This document shows positions 8,537 through 19,169 of a stretch of 64,000 bases of DNA, piece by piece. The first letter of the stretch is position 1, and every line of letters begins with the position of its first letter. This DNA comes from Idiomarina sp. MD25a (GTDB taxonomy: Bacteria > Pseudomonadota > Gammaproteobacteria > Enterobacterales > Alteromonadaceae), in assembly GCF_001870515.1 (NCBI RefSeq), contig NZ_MDGT01000002.1, positions 66 through 64,065 of the forward strand. The letters run 5' to 3'. Under the pieces are notes generated by a model. It saw only the letters and a list, made by a program, of their open reading frames with translations. It was not told the DNA's origin and made no database searches. The translations under genes were made by a program, and so were the position numbers.

Positions 8537-9859
8537 ATGTCGCTTACACGAGAAATCATCCGCATCAAACGTGATGGTGGCGAGTTAGATGAAACATCTC
8601 TCGCTGCTTTTATAAAAGGCATTACCGATGAGACGGTGAGTGAGTCACAAATTGCGGCCATGGCCATGGCTATTTATCTTAACGGAATGTCGGACACCGA
8701 GACGATGTTACTTACTCGTTACATGCGTGACTCGGGCGATGTACTTGATTGGCAATCGCTACAGTTGGATGGTCCTGTATTAGACAAACACTCAACCGGT
8801 GGTGTGGGCGATAACGTCAGTTTAATGCTCGGTCCAATCATTGCTGCGTGCGGCGGCTATGTACCTATGATTTCGGGACGAGGCTTGGGTCACACCGGTG
8901 GCACACTCGATAAATTTGATTCTATCCCCGGTTACCAAACACATCCCTCTAATGACGTATTCAGAAACACGGTTCGTGATGTTGGGGTGGCCATTATCGG
9001 TCAAACAGGCTCCTTAGCGCCTGCCGATAAACGTTTCTATGCAACCCGCGACGTTACATCAACTGTTGAATCATTACCTTTGATCACGGCATCGATTTTA
9101 TCGAAAAAGCTAGCCGAAGGGTTGGATGGTTTAGTGCTTGATGTAAAAGCAGGTAACGGCGCCTTCATGGACAATGAGCAGAAAGCCAGAGCAATGGCCG
9201 ACACTCTAGTCCGTGTAGGCTCCCAATTAGGTGTACCGACACGCGCTATTATTACTGATATGAACCAACCACTCGCGCCGTGTGCTGGCAACGCGATAGA
9301 AGTTCGTAGCGCTATTAATTATTTGTCCGGAGCATATCAACCTAATCGTCTGCATCAGGTGACCGTTGCGCTGGCTGTCGAAGCGCTGCTCGCGGGTGGG
9401 CTTGCACCTGATGAATATACCGCCAGAGCAAAAATTGATGAGGCTCTAGACTCAGGTGCGGCGCTCGAGCTGTTCCAACGTATGGTATATGCGCTTGGAG
9501 GTCCTCAGGATCTGGCCGAAAAAATGGATAATTACCTACCCCGAGCCGAGGTGATTAAACCCGTTTTGGCTAAAAAGCAAGGCTATATTTCTCAGATACA
9601 TGCCCGGGAACTAGGTAATATTGTGGTTAGCCTCGGAGGAGGACGTTTAACGTCAAGTGATACGTTGAACTACAGCGTCGGTATATCCGACATTTTGGAA
9701 TTAGGCATGAGCGTTGATTCGGGGCAGCCGATGGCAGTAATACATGCTGCGAGTGAGAGCGACTGGCAGCATGCCGCAATGCAACTGCATGAAGCTATTC
9801 ACATCGATACACAAAAACCTCAAGTTAACGAGGTTATCTATGCGAGCCAACGAGGTTAA
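8537..9859 (+). CDS. deoA: Thymidine phosphorylase
   Basis: 440 residues, the same size as E. coli DeoA. It converts thymidine and phosphate to thymine and 2-deoxyribose-1-phosphate. KHSTGGVGDNVS (about residue 83) is the phosphate-binding signature, followed by SGRGLGHTGGTLDK and the VLDVKAGNGAF motif. GGAGAG stands just before the ATG. It lies 9 bp after deoC and 5 bp before deoB. The purine nucleoside phosphorylase gene deoD, usual in the enterobacterial operon, is absent here. Confidence 0.97.
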   Translation: MSLTREIIRIKRDGGELDETSLAAFIKGITDETVSESQIAAMAMAIYLNGMSDTETMLLTRYMRDSGDVLDWQSLQLDGPVLDKHSTGGVGDNVSLMLGPIIAACGGYVPMISGRGLGHTGGTLDKFDSIPGYQTHPSNDVFRNTVRDVGVAIIGQTGSLAPADKRFYATRDVTSTVESLPLITASILSKKLAEGLDGLVLDVKAGNGAFMDNEQKARAMADTLVRVGSQLGVPTRAIITDMNQPLAPCAGNAIEVRSAINYLSGAYQPNRLHQVTVALAVEALLAGGLAPDEYTARAKIDEALDSGAALELFQRMVYALGGPQDLAEKMDNYLPRAEVIKPVLAKKQGYISQIHARELGNIVVSLGGGRLTSSDTLNYSVGISDILELGMSVDSGQPMAVIHAASESDWQHAAMQLHEAIHIDTQKPQVNEVIYASQRG

Positions 9860-9864
9860 TTAGG

Positions 9865-11064
9865 ATGAAACGCGCTATTGTTGTGGTACTTGACTCTTTT
9901 GGTTTAGGAGAAGCCCCCGATGCCTCAGATTTTGGGGATGCGGGTGCCGACACCTTGGGCCATATCGCTGAGCATCAAGCTCGCAACAATCAGCCGCTCA
10001 ACGTGCCGCACATGGCTCAATTAGGACTTTGGCATGCGCACAAGGGAGCTACCGCTAAACAGCTTGTGGATCTCGACGATATTACCGTTAAAGGACTTTA
10101 TGGCTGGGCTGCGGAGTGTTCTTCGGGTAAAGACACGCCTTCAGGGCATTGGGAATTGATGGGACTCCCTGTGCATTACGATTGGGGTTATTTTTTAGAT
10201 AAACAAAACAGCTTCCCCGATAAGTTGTTGCAGCAATTATGTGAGCGAGCTCAACTGAGTGGTGTGCTGGGTAATTGCCATGCCTCAGGCACACAAATTA
10301 TTGAGCAATGGGGTGAGCAACATCAGCGCTCTCACCAGCCGATCGTATACACATCGGCGGATTCAGTATTTCAAATTGCGGCCCATGAAGAATCGTTTGG
10401 GTTAGAGCGCCTATATCAGGTATGCGAAATTGCTCGCGACTTAGTCGACGAATATAACATTGGACGAGTTATTGCGCGCCCGTTTGTAGGCGATAGTACT
10501 GCGGGCTACGTGCGCACCAGTCATCGTCGAGATTACGCTACACCGCCGCATGGCAAGACACTGCTTGATCATGTCATCGCCGGAGGAGGTGAAGTTCATG
10601 CAGTCGGAAAAATCAGTGATATTTTTGCCGGTCGGGGGATCAGCGCAAGTTATAAAGCCAGCGATACATCAGATTTAGTGGATAAAACATTGGAACTGAT
10701 GCAAACCAAACAGCAGGACAAATGCCTTATTTTTACTAATCTAGTCGCTTTTGACACGCTGTACGGCCATCGTAGGAACGTTGAGGGGTATGCTCAGGAG
10801 CTCGAAGCTTTTGATAAGCGGTTAGCTGAGCTTATACAGGCGATGCAACCTGATGATTTACTGGTACTGACAGCGGATCACGGTTGCGACCCAACGTGGC
10901 CTGGCAGTGATCATACTCGCGAGTTTGTACCTTTACTCTGTTACAGTCCTCGCTTGAAGAGCGGCAGTTTAGGCCAGCGGCAAAGCTTTGCTGATTTAGG
11001 TCAAACCTTAGCACATTGGTTAGCGGTTGATGCCACCGAGAGTGGCATCAACATGTTTGATTAA
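9865..11064 (+). CDS. deoB: Phosphopentomutase
   Basis: 399 residues of the alkaline-phosphatase superfamily. It interconverts (deoxy)ribose-1-phosphate and -5-phosphate, linking deoA to deoC. Metal-binding and catalytic motifs seen: [13 protein letters not shown] at the N-terminus, [20 protein letters not shown] (nucleophile threonine region, about residue 85), and [18 protein letters not shown] near residue 330. The last four bases, TTAA, are shared with the stop of the convergent chemoreceptor gene. A perfect 11-bp inverted repeat lies in its last codons. Confidence 0.97.
   Translation: MKRAIVVVLDSFGLGEAPDASDFGDAGADTLGHIAEHQARNNQPLNVPHMAQLGLWHAHKGATAKQLVDLDDITVKGLYGWAAECSSGKDTPSGHWELMGLPVHYDWGYFLDKQNSFPDKLLQQLCERAQLSGVLGNCHASGTQIIEQWGEQHQRSHQPIVYTSADSVFQIAAHEESFGLERLYQVCEIARDLVDEYNIGRVIARPFVGDSTAGYVRTSHRRDYATPPHGKTLLDHVIAGGGEVHAVGKISDIFAGRGISASYKASDTSDLVDKTLELMQTKQQDKCLIFTNLVAFDTLYGHRRNVEGYAQELEAFDKRLAELIQAMQPDDLLVLTADHGCDPTWPGSDHTREFVPLLCYSPRLKSGSLGQRQSFADLGQTLAHWLAVDATESGINMFD
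11026..11052. terminator. Perfect inverted repeat at the deoB 3' end
   Basis: GTTGATGCCAC, a 5-nt loop (CGAGA) and GTGGCATCAAC form a perfect 11-bp stem within the last codons of deoB, 9 bp before the shared TTAA stops. No T tract follows on either strand, so a canonical intrinsic terminator is doubtful. It may protect the mRNA 3' end or act with Rho. Confidence 0.45.
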
Positions 11065-12752
11065 TCGACTTTGTAACGTTTGACTAACTGTTCGAGACGT
11101 TGCGCGGTATCAGTCAGTTCACCCATGGTATCGCCCGCCTCGCGCGTACCTTGCGCGGTTCGCTCAGCGATTTCAACGATAGTGGACATATTTTGATCGA
11201 TCGTTTGTGACACTGACGTTTGTTCTTCCGCCGCCGTTGCAATTTGAGCGTTCTGCGAGTTAATAGTGTTCACTGCTTCTAGCACTTGTTTTAGCGACTG
11301 TTCTACTTCGCCCGCACGTTCAACGCTTTGACTGCTTCCTTCTCTTATCGCTCCCATAACGTCAGACACTTGATTACTACTTAATTGCAGCTGTTCAATC
11401 ATCTGCTCAATTTCATGCGTGCTGTCTTGAGTGCGTTTAGCCAGTGTTCTGACTTCATCCGCGACAACTGCAAAGCCTCTTCCCGCTTCGCCTGCGCGAG
11501 CAGATTCGATAGCGGCGTTGAGCGCCAATAAATTGGTTTGATCAGCAATGGAGCGAATGACATCAAGCACGCCTCCAATCTGAGCCGATTGATTTGCGAG
11601 GTTATCCACCGAATGACTACCGCGCTCGACTTTATCCGCTAATCCATGAATCACGCTAACAGCCTGCTTTAACAGGCCTGAGGCATCGTAAACGAGCTTT
11701 TCGGCGTTTTCAGCGGCCCCGGACGCTTCAGATGCGCTTGCCGCAACTTGCTGAGAGGCCGCCGCGAGCTCATTAATAGCGGTCGCCACCTGTTCGCTCT
11801 CTAACTGTTGTTCGCCAACACCGTCTTGAGCTTGCTGAAGCACACCTGATAATTGTTGCGTCGACTCATTTACCATGGATGCCGACTCGCGTACGCGTAT
11901 TATTAAATCAGATACTTGATCACCGAAACGATTAAAAGCAGCCCCTAAATCAGCGAGTTCATCATGGCTATCAGTCGCCAAGCGGCGAGTTAAGTCACCA
12001 TCACCAGTGGCTATTTCATCCATCGCCGCCAATGCTTTTGCAAGTGGGCGAGTGATGCTACGCACTACGGTCAGGGCGATAAAAGCAGTAATTAATAGCG
12101 CAATAATGCTAGCTAATAAGGTTTGCCAAAGCGCCTCTGCTATAGAGTTTTGTACATTGCTTTCGAGTGCTGCTGCGCGTTGCTGTAAACCTTCAACCCA
12201 AAATCCTGTTCCGATCACCCAGTCCCAAGCTTCTATGTATTCCGCATAGCCAAGCTTGGGTGCGACACGTTTGTTGTTATTTTGCCAATCATAAGCGACG
12301 TAACCACCGCCGTTCTTTGCCGCTTTGATTAAATCTCTGATCAGATAGACGCCATTGGGATCTTGAAAGTCATAAAGGTCACGCCCATTGAGGCCTTGAT
12401 TAACGCCATGTGCCACATTAATACCATCTGAGTCATAAACAAAAAGGTAGCCCAGGTCACCAGAGTCATCAAAGCGCAGTTGTTCGATGATTTGTTTCGC
12501 ACGCGCTTGCCGTTCAGCTAGAGAACCCAGCGATGGGTCGTCAACTAAGTGTTGGATCGATGAACGTGCTAAGGCTAGGTAATTCGCTAGAGAGTTGCGC
12601 GCATCTTTCTGCATCTGCTCGGTAAACTGCTCAACAGCGGCGTCACCGATGTTATTCGATTGCTGAAAGTTAAACCAAGTAAGAAAGATGGCTATTAATG
12701 CCGGCGGTACGAGTGCCAAAATAAATACTTTAGCTCGAATATTGAATCTCAT
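11061..12752 (-). CDS. Methyl-accepting chemotaxis protein with single Cache domain
   Basis: 563 residues from the ATG at 12752; an upstream extension of 40 codons has no support. The layout is membrane segment at residues 9-30, a periplasmic sCache_2-type sensor at about 35-190 ([32 protein letters not shown]), a second membrane segment at about 200-225, a HAMP domain, and a long signalling helix. The hairpin tip contains [20 protein letters not shown], diagnostic of MCPs. It senses a small ligand, unidentified, and signals to CheA/CheW. Its stop overlaps that of deoB. A TATAAT at 12786-12791 on this strand may be its -10 box. Confidence 0.93.
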   Translation of the reverse strand: MRFNIRAKVFILALVPPALIAIFLTWFNFQQSNNIGDAAVEQFTEQMQKDARNSLANYLALARSSIQHLVDDPSLGSLAERQARAKQIIEQLRFDDSGDLGYLFVYDSDGINVAHGVNQGLNGRDLYDFQDPNGVYLIRDLIKAAKNGGGYVAYDWQNNNKRVAPKLGYAEYIEAWDWVIGTGFWVEGLQQRAAALESNVQNSIAEALWQTLLASIIALLITAFIALTVVRSITRPLAKALAAMDEIATGDGDLTRRLATDSHDELADLGAAFNRFGDQVSDLIIRVRESASMVNESTQQLSGVLQQAQDGVGEQQLESEQVATAINELAAASQQVAASASEASGAAENAEKLVYDASGLLKQAVSVIHGLADKVERGSHSVDNLANQSAQIGGVLDVIRSIADQTNLLALNAAIESARAGEAGRGFAVVADEVRTLAKRTQDSTHEIEQMIEQLQLSSNQVSDVMGAIREGSSQSVERAGEVEQSLKQVLEAVNTINSQNAQIATAAEEQTSVSQTIDQNMSTIVEIAERTAQGTREAGDTMGELTDTAQRLEQLVKRYKVD

Positions 12753-12936
12753 GGGCGTTTCACTTTTATTGGAATGACTTTTCAAATTATATAATAGGCG
12801 ATTGAGAGCCTCACTAAGACATTTGTCTTGGCCTAGTGAAAAAACTGTAAACTCTGAGTCGCCTGTCGGCATTGTTTCTAGCGCGTAAATCAGCGAAAAT
12901 ACTCCCTTTAAATCGGCCGATATGCGAGAAAGTTAA

Positions 12937-14535
12937 ATGTCAGATGTGAGTGTCGCGAAACAAATTAAGCAAGAGGTAGATAAGCGTCGTACCTTTGCCA
13001 TAATTTCCCACCCGGATGCTGGTAAAACCACCATCACCGAAAAAGTGCTTTTGCATGGTCAACAGATTCAAAAAGCGGGCACTGTTAAAGGTAAAAAATC
13101 GGGTCAGCACGCCAAATCTGACTGGATGGAAATGGAACAGGAGCGAGGTATCTCTGTTACCACCTCGGTTATGCAGTTCCCGTATCACTCTTCGCTGGTC
13201 AACTTGTTAGATACACCTGGGCACGAAGACTTCTCTGAAGATACCTATCGTACACTTACAGCCGTAGATTCGTGTCTTATGGTGATCGATGGCGCTAAGG
13301 GTGTTGAGGATCGTACGATCAAATTAATGGAAGTGACGCGGTTACGCGATACACCAATCATTACGTTCATGAACAAACTCGACCGTGACATACGAGATCC
13401 TTTGGAGTTATTGGATGAGGTCGAAGATGTTTTAAAAATTATGTGTGCGCCTATCACGTGGCCGATCGGTTCCGGTAAAAACTTCAAAGGTGTTTATCAT
13501 TTGTTACGTGACGAGACGATCCTTTATAAAACCGGCCAAGGCCATATGATTCAAGATGTCGATATTATTAAAGGCCTTGATAATCCAGAGCTCGACAAGC
13601 GCATAGGTGTATGGGCAGAAGAGTTACGCGAGCAAATTGAGTTAGTGAATGGTGCGTCGAACCCGTTTGATAAAGAAATGTTCCTAGCGGGCGAGTTGAC
13701 TCCGGTATTTTTTGGTACTGCATTGGGTAACTTTGGCGTCGACCACATGCTAGATGGCTTGGTCGAATGGGCGCCAAAACCTCAACCACGCGAGACCGAT
13801 GAAGGCGAAGCCGTTGCTGCAGAAAATGCTGGCTTTTCTGGTTTTGTCTTTAAGATACAAGCTAACATGGATCCGCGTCACCGAGATCGGGTGGCGTTTT
13901 TGAGAATTGTGTCCGGTAAATACGAAAAAGGCATGAAAATGAAGCAAGTACGGACGGGAAAAGACGTGCGTATTAGTGATGCTTTGACGTTTTTAGCGGG
14001 GGACCGTGCACATGTTGAGGAGGCTTACCCCGGCGATATCATTGGCTTGCATAACCATGGCACGATCCAGATTGGCGATACGTTCACCAGTGGTTCTGAC
14101 TTTAAGTTTAGTGGTATTCCTAACTTTGCTCCAGAGCTATTCCGCCGTATCCGATTAAAAGATCCACTCAAGCAGAAGCAGTTATTAAAGGGGCTTGTAC
14201 AGTTATCAGAAGAAGGTGCCGTGCAGGTATTTCGTCCATTGATCAGTAACGATTTGATTGTAGGGGCTGTGGGCGTACTGCAGTTTGACGTCGTGGTACA
14301 CAGACTCAAAACCGAATATAAAGTGGATGCAATGTATGAAAACATCAATGTTGCCACCGCTCGCTGGGTGTCTGGTGATGAACGCAAAGTAGATGAGTTT
14401 CGCCGTAAAGCCGAAGCTAACTTGGCGCTTGATGGCGGCGATAATCTAACTTACATCGCACCGACCATGGTGAACTTGAGTTTAGCGGAAGAGCGCCACC
14501 CTGATATCACCTTTAGCCACACGCGTGAACACTAA
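12937..14535 (+). CDS. prfC: Peptide chain release factor 3
   Basis: 532 residues (E. coli RF3 has 529). RF3 is the translational GTPase that removes RF1 and RF2 after peptide release. GTPase motifs are in order: SHPDAGKTT (G1), ERGISVTTS (G2), DTPGHEDF (G3), NKLDRD (G4). The domains after residue 280 match the RF3-specific C-terminal part. The 184-bp gap before it, shared with the divergent chemoreceptor, holds a small imperfect hairpin (TCACTAAGAC / GTCTT...AGTGA, 12811-12839) of unknown role. Confidence 0.97.
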   Translation: MSDVSVAKQIKQEVDKRRTFAIISHPDAGKTTITEKVLLHGQQIQKAGTVKGKKSGQHAKSDWMEMEQERGISVTTSVMQFPYHSSLVNLLDTPGHEDFSEDTYRTLTAVDSCLMVIDGAKGVEDRTIKLMEVTRLRDTPIITFMNKLDRDIRDPLELLDEVEDVLKIMCAPITWPIGSGKNFKGVYHLLRDETILYKTGQGHMIQDVDIIKGLDNPELDKRIGVWAEELREQIELVNGASNPFDKEMFLAGELTPVFFGTALGNFGVDHMLDGLVEWAPKPQPRETDEGEAVAAENAGFSGFVFKIQANMDPRHRDRVAFLRIVSGKYEKGMKMKQVRTGKDVRISDALTFLAGDRAHVEEAYPGDIIGLHNHGTIQIGDTFTSGSDFKFSGIPNFAPELFRRIRLKDPLKQKQLLKGLVQLSEEGAVQVFRPLISNDLIVGAVGVLQFDVVVHRLKTEYKVDAMYENINVATARWVSGDERKVDEFRRKAEANLALDGGDNLTYIAPTMVNLSLAEERHPDITFSHTREH

Positions 14536-14540
14536 CCGTT

Positions 14541-15314
14541 ATGCCTCTTTACGACACCCATTGTCACTTGGATTTCGCTGCTTTTGATAATGACCGTGAA
14601 GAGGTCGTTGCGGCTGCTCAAGCGAAGGGTGTCGAGCGCTTTATGTTGCTCGGTGTGGCTGCGCAACAATGGCCAAAACTCATCGATGTGTGCCAGCAGT
14701 TTTCTGCTGAGTTTCGGTTTTCGCTGGGCTTACATCCTTACTTCATCGAACAACATGAAGTCGAGCATATTAAAACTTTGGCGGACTGCTTCGAGTCGCT
14801 GTCGGGAATCGCACAATCACAGTGCAAAGCGATAGGTGAGATTGGTTTAGATGCCACCTGTGCGAAGCCCGAGCTTCAACTCTCGCTGCTTAATAAGCAA
14901 CTCGGTTTAGCGACCGATTATCAATTGCCGGTTATTTTACATCATCGCAAGACCTTAGATGAGCTTTTAAAAGCCGTGCGGAACGCGGGCATTGAACGTG
15001 GTGTAGTGCATGCATTTTCGGGCAGTTACGAGCAAGCAAATGCGTGGGTAGAGCAAGGTTTCAAGCTCGGTGTAGGCGGTACTATCACTTACTTAAGAGC
15101 AAAGAAAACGCGTGATGCCATCACTCGCATAGGCGTTGAGCATTTAGTATTAGAAACGGACGCGCCTGATATGCCAGTCTGCGGTTACCAAGGTCAACGT
15201 AATGAGCCTCAGCGAGTCAAACTGATACTCGATAGTCTAGCTGAGTTATTGCAAGAGTCACCGAATGAACTGTCTTCGGTGCTCTGGCAAAATAGTCTAG
15301 CATTGTTCAACTAA
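14541..15314 (+). CDS. yjjV: TatD-family metal-dependent hydrolase, YjjV-like
   Basis: 257 residues. Metal ligands of the TatD family are all visible: DTHCHLDF (residues 5-12), GEIGLD (about 98), ILHHRK, VVHAFSG and LETDAPD. The family contains metal-dependent DNases. YjjV is the paralogue found near prfC and the deo genes in E. coli, and the same neighbours occur here, so YjjV is preferred over TatD or YcfH. It follows prfC after 5 bp. Its end overlaps the end of the convergent ytjB gene by 8 bp. Confidence 0.88.
   Translation: MPLYDTHCHLDFAAFDNDREEVVAAAQAKGVERFMLLGVAAQQWPKLIDVCQQFSAEFRFSLGLHPYFIEQHEVEHIKTLADCFESLSGIAQSQCKAIGEIGLDATCAKPELQLSLLNKQLGLATDYQLPVILHHRKTLDELLKAVRNAGIERGVVHAFSGSYEQANAWVEQGFKLGVGGTITYLRAKKTRDAITRIGVEHLVLETDAPDMPVCGYQGQRNEPQRVKLILDSLAELLQESPNELSSVLWQNSLALFN
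15255..15284. terminator. Inverted repeat at the end of the TatD-family gene
   Basis: GAG-T-CACCGAA pairs with TTCGGTG-CTC across a 9-nt loop (one bulged T) about 30 bp before the stop, inside coding sequence. No T tract follows directly. It may serve the convergent yjjV/ytjB junction, where no room exists between genes. Confidence 0.35.
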
Positions 15315-15954
15315 AATACTTTTTGCGTTGCTTCTTAACCCAGCGCCTATCGCGGATGCGATTAAATCCAAGTACTATCATTCCTCCCGTCATTAGCGCC
15401 AGTAAGAGTAAAGTTTTTCCCTGAGCGGTCAAGTTAACCAACGCTTGCTGACTTGATTTGAGTACCTGCTGCTTGTCGAACATGACTTGTAAATAGCCTT
15501 GGTTGAGGGAGGTATCACCGATGGGTTGAATAAAGATCCAAGGTTCGGGTTGGCGGGCTGGGTAATCAATGACTGAATAAGAGTCACCGATGGCGAGTTC
15601 GTTTACGCCCGTAGGGCTTTTTAGCACCACACTTAATACGGAGGGGCGATTTTCAAGCGATGTTGCAAGTTGACGCAAACCCTCTTGATTGCCGTTGGCA
15701 ATAAATACTTGAGCCGCAGATGCCGTCTGCTCAAGAACAAAGTTCAACTGTTGTCGCGTATTCCGTTCAAGTTGTTGTTGCGCTTGGTTCGTGGCAATAT
15801 TCCAAATACTGTACATCAATACTAATAGCGCGGCAGCAGCGAGAAAGCGCAGCAGTCTTTTAAACGCGAGCCGAGTTAAGCGTTGCAACTTAGCCGCAGG
15901 AAAACGGCCCATTAGCTCACTTAGCGTGTGTTTTGGCAGTGCGTTATGCTTCAC
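15307..15954 (-). CDS. ytjB: Smp/YtjB-family inner membrane protein
   Basis: 215 residues. There are two membrane segments, at about residues 35-50 (FLAAAALLVLMYSIW) and 180-200 (LLLLALMTGGMIVLGF), with a periplasmic domain of about 120 residues between, and a basic C-terminal tail (RDRRWVKKQRKKY). This is the layout of the Smp (YtjB, AhpA-like) family, which is encoded divergently from serB in E. coli just as here. The molecular role is not established. Confidence 0.8.
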   Translation of the reverse strand: MKHNALPKHTLSELMGRFPAAKLQRLTRLAFKRLLRFLAAAALLVLMYSIWNIATNQAQQQLERNTRQQLNFVLEQTASAAQVFIANGNQEGLRQLATSLENRPSVLSVVLKSPTGVNELAIGDSYSVIDYPARQPEPWIFIQPIGDTSLNQGYLQVMFDKQQVLKSSQQALVNLTAQGKTLLLLALMTGGMIVLGFNRIRDRRWVKKQRKKYFS

Positions 15955-15990
15955 TCGTGGATACCTATTCCAGCCATTTAAGGAAACTCT

Positions 15991-16632
15991 ATGCTAAACC
16001 ATTCTGGGTTGATTGTCTTTGATATGGACTCAACCTTGATTTCAATTGAGTGTATCGATGAAATTGCGAACTTGCTAGGGCAGCGTGATGCGGTGGCTGC
16101 GATAACTGAGCAGGCCATGCGTGGCGAAATTGATTTCGCCGCCAGTCTTACACAGCGTGTAGCGCTGTTAGAGGGTATCGATGTTTCGCTGTTTAATAAG
16201 TTGTTTACTCCCATTCCGCTGACTCAGGGAGCTCAGGCTCTGATTGATTATTGTAAGTCGAGGCACTGGTATTGCGTAGTAGTATCGGGTGGTTTTAGCT
16301 GGTTTACTGGGCGCGTTGCAGAACAGCTTGGCTTAGATATGCACGTGGCTAACGAGCTTGAAATGCACAATGGTAAGTTGACGGGGAAGGTATCGGGGAC
16401 AATTGTCGATGGACACAAGAAAGCACAAGTACTCCAGGATTTGAGGCGGCAACTACCCGTTAATGCGCCGGTTGTCGCCGTGGGTGACGGTGCTAATGAC
16501 CAATGGATGTTACAAGCTGCGGATATCGGTATTGCTTTCTGTGCCAAACCCGTGCTGCAACAAGTGGCAGATATCAGTGTCTCGCAACCCGATTTGGCAC
16601 TGATTATTAACGAACTGGAAGATCGCTGTTGA
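15991..16632 (+). CDS. serB: Phosphoserine phosphatase, short form
   Basis: 213 residues of the HAD superfamily. It dephosphorylates phosphoserine in the last step of serine synthesis. FDMDSTLI (nucleophile and acid aspartates, residues 10-17), VVVSGGFSWF (serine of motif II), the lysine of DGHKKAQV and GDGANDQWML (motif IV) are present. E. coli SerB has about 322 residues with an extra N-terminal ACT-like domain, which is absent here; only the catalytic part is encoded. It ends 2 bp before the stop of the convergent PilZ gene. Confidence 0.92.
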   Translation: MLNHSGLIVFDMDSTLISIECIDEIANLLGQRDAVAAITEQAMRGEIDFAASLTQRVALLEGIDVSLFNKLFTPIPLTQGAQALIDYCKSRHWYCVVVSGGFSWFTGRVAEQLGLDMHVANELEMHNGKLTGKVSGTIVDGHKKAQVLQDLRRQLPVNAPVVAVGDGANDQWMLQAADIGIAFCAKPVLQQVADISVSQPDLALIINELEDRC

Positions 16633-16634
16633 AC

Positions 16635-19106
16635 TTATGCCGGTAGCCACTCTTGTAGGCGTTTAACGGCTGTCTCCCGCAACGACTCAGATAGTTGTAA
16701 GCTCTGCATTATCAACGATGTTACGCTGTAACTATCAGCGACGCCGAAGACACTATCTAACTGCTGTTCAACTCGATCAACTTTGTACTGGGCATAAGCG
16801 GCTAAGTATTGCATTTCTGCCTCAACGAATTGCCTATCGGGCCGCCCCGTACGACTAAGCTCGACATTGACAGCGATGATGGTGTCATTTAGTAATGCTT
16901 GGGTAACGCAATGCTCAACATCGTCTAATGACAACTTTTCCAAATCAAAGTGGGTCATTTCAATCGTGCGTCGGTGTGCTTCATCCCAACCGAGTTGAAA
17001 AATGAGTAGATTTTTGTGCGGTGACTCACTGCGATCGACGCGCGTTAACCACGACATCCATTGTTCGAATATGTCGCTATGGTTAAGTAACTCGGTTAAC
17101 TGTCCTTTCGGCAGTACTTTAGATGACAATTGTAGTAGTCGGCTCCAATCTGTTACGTGGGGCGGAATCCCTACGCGTCCGAGATAGTGCTGCTGGCGCT
17201 TCGATTGATAGAAAAATAATGGCACAGCGCTCGCTGCATCACAGTACAAATTACGAAGCCCTAGTTCGAACCCCTTCAAAGAGGTATTTTCATATATTCT
17301 AGGTAACTGAGCCCGTTTTTCCTGAATAAAACGAGTTAGGAAGTGAGCCGTAGCTTGTGAAGAACCGTCTTCGTCTAATTTAAGGTTAAAGGTTGTATGC
17401 GAGTCATCCGCATTAACGATCTGATATTGAATGTCAGTGAGCGGCTCGTTTTTGTAATGCTGCTTTAACTGAGTAAAGCTGACACGCATTTCTGACCGAT
17501 TTTCACCCGGAATCGGCTCGTCCACTTGCACACGTAAACCTTGATTAGAAATGTCGAGTACCATGCCATCGCGGATAATAGAGCCACTTCTTACGCGACA
17601 GCGACTGCGCAAATGGTATCGTTGTTCGTTTCGTAAATCGACGAATTCCAACTTAATTGCCTGCGACCGTTGGGGCAGAGAGGGAGGGTGAACAAATGCG
17701 CGTAGCTTACTTAATTCATCTTTATCGTAATCTTGCCCACATAGCGGTCGAACCATATCAGTGACGTTATCGAGTGTTGCTACATAATCAACAGCAGCTA
17801 ACGCTTGTTGAATGTCGGCGGAAAAAGGCTGCTCGCGCGCGGGTAAATTGATGTGCTGGGGAACTGCCTGTGGGCGCCAGGCACTTTCAGGTTTTACCGA
17901 TGAGAGGCTAATCCGAAACGCCTGAAAGGAAGATTTTTGAGCTGCGAAAGCGGTAAACGTATCCCATAAGTCGTTCTTTTCTAACTCCTCCACCAAGGCG
18001 GAATAGAAGTAAACCTTTCCCTTTGCCGTAATATTAAACGTCAGGATCGTCAGTTCGCAGGACTCGTTTCGTTGTAATTTATTTATCATAAACTGGCTAC
18101 GGCGTTTGTTCAGAAGTGCACCAATAGCCAGTTCATTGGTTTCTGTGTACCAGTGCGCGAGCGCATCTTCGTTATTTTCAGTAGTAAGCACATACTTACA
18201 AATTAGCTCGCGCGTATGGGCTTTAAGGAACAATGTCAGGCGACTCATACGAGGTAGATAAAACTGTTCGTGCGCTTTATTAACTAAAGCGATTTCAGTG
18301 TTATCGGTGTTGACCTTATAGCGCCGTTTGTAACCACTGATAAAGCGCGAAATGAAGGCATCAAACTCTGTATTTTTATCATCCTCTGCGCGCTTGAGTG
18401 AAATGTAAGTGCGCTTATTGGCGCTTAGCACTTCGGTGATAATGTAGTGAATCGGCACACTGGGGTCGAGCGTGAACTCTTTTGCAAAGCCGGTAAAGTA
18501 AACTTTTACGCGCTGTCCATTAGATATAGGCATCTGCGTGCGATCCACGCGAACTCTGAGCCCCCCTTGCGAAATGTTATTGGTCACGGCTCGACAGGGT
18601 TGCTCACCAAAAGGTTCGACTTGGACTTCAACGGTGTAATTCATCCGCTCTTCGTCGCGGTAGGGGTAAAAGCCGAGTTTAAATTGTTCAAACTCTGTCT
18701 CTGTATCGCTGCTCGCCGAGGATGAGGCTGTTCCTATTTGCTCAGCTTTTTGTTGCTCATACATCACACGGTAGTTATTTTCCGCCTGCATGATACGTTC
18801 GTAAGTATCTTGGGTAAAAACACCGTTGTACTCCTTAAGTCCACGCTCAAAGATATCGCGCGCAACATCGTCCAGGTAGTGAACCCGCCCACGGTGCTCA
18901 AACCTCACGCATTCTCCGTCGACACGTTTTCTTAAATCGAGTGTGCGAGCACAAGGGCTTGTTAAACGCCGCACCTCTGAACGCACTTTAAACTTGCTCG
19001 GACCGTCAAGAGTGGCAGTTAGCGAGCTAAAGTGTTTTTCAAAATCGTCATCAAGAGCAACAAGTTTGAGTTGGTCGATCAGCGGTGTTAATTGTAAGTT
19101 CGGCAT
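16635..19106 (-). CDS. Large protein with two PilZ domains
   Basis: 823 residues, apparently cytoplasmic (no signal or membrane segment). Two PilZ-type cyclic-di-GMP-binding regions are visible: RDEERMNY followed by NISQGGLRVRVD (about residues 150-200), and RNEQRYHLRSRCRVR followed by LDISNQGLRVQVD (about 485-530). Both keep the arginine motif and the D/N-x-S-x-x-G motif expected for c-di-GMP binding. The rest matches no domain I recognise. It sits between serB and radA, where E. coli has no gene. A role in c-di-GMP signalling is inferred from the domains only. Confidence 0.8.
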   Translation of the reverse strand: MPNLQLTPLIDQLKLVALDDDFEKHFSSLTATLDGPSKFKVRSEVRRLTSPCARTLDLRKRVDGECVRFEHRGRVHYLDDVARDIFERGLKEYNGVFTQDTYERIMQAENNYRVMYEQQKAEQIGTASSSASSDTETEFEQFKLGFYPYRDEERMNYTVEVQVEPFGEQPCRAVTNNISQGGLRVRVDRTQMPISNGQRVKVYFTGFAKEFTLDPSVPIHYIITEVLSANKRTYISLKRAEDDKNTEFDAFISRFISGYKRRYKVNTDNTEIALVNKAHEQFYLPRMSRLTLFLKAHTRELICKYVLTTENNEDALAHWYTETNELAIGALLNKRRSQFMINKLQRNESCELTILTFNITAKGKVYFYSALVEELEKNDLWDTFTAFAAQKSSFQAFRISLSSVKPESAWRPQAVPQHINLPAREQPFSADIQQALAAVDYVATLDNVTDMVRPLCGQDYDKDELSKLRAFVHPPSLPQRSQAIKLEFVDLRNEQRYHLRSRCRVRSGSIIRDGMVLDISNQGLRVQVDEPIPGENRSEMRVSFTQLKQHYKNEPLTDIQYQIVNADDSHTTFNLKLDEDGSSQATAHFLTRFIQEKRAQLPRIYENTSLKGFELGLRNLYCDAASAVPLFFYQSKRQQHYLGRVGIPPHVTDWSRLLQLSSKVLPKGQLTELLNHSDIFEQWMSWLTRVDRSESPHKNLLIFQLGWDEAHRRTIEMTHFDLEKLSLDDVEHCVTQALLNDTIIAVNVELSRTGRPDRQFVEAEMQYLAAYAQYKVDRVEQQLDSVFGVADSYSVTSLIMQSLQLSESLRETAVKRLQEWLPA

Positions 19107-19169
19107 TCTTCTCGATTATATTTATAATGATGAGCTTAACTGACAGCATCATAGAACGAGAGCAGTGAC

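Noticed and set aside
12811-12839. Small RNA gene in the chemoreceptor/prfC gap
   Set aside because: Only a short imperfect hairpin with neither a clear promoter nor a T tract.
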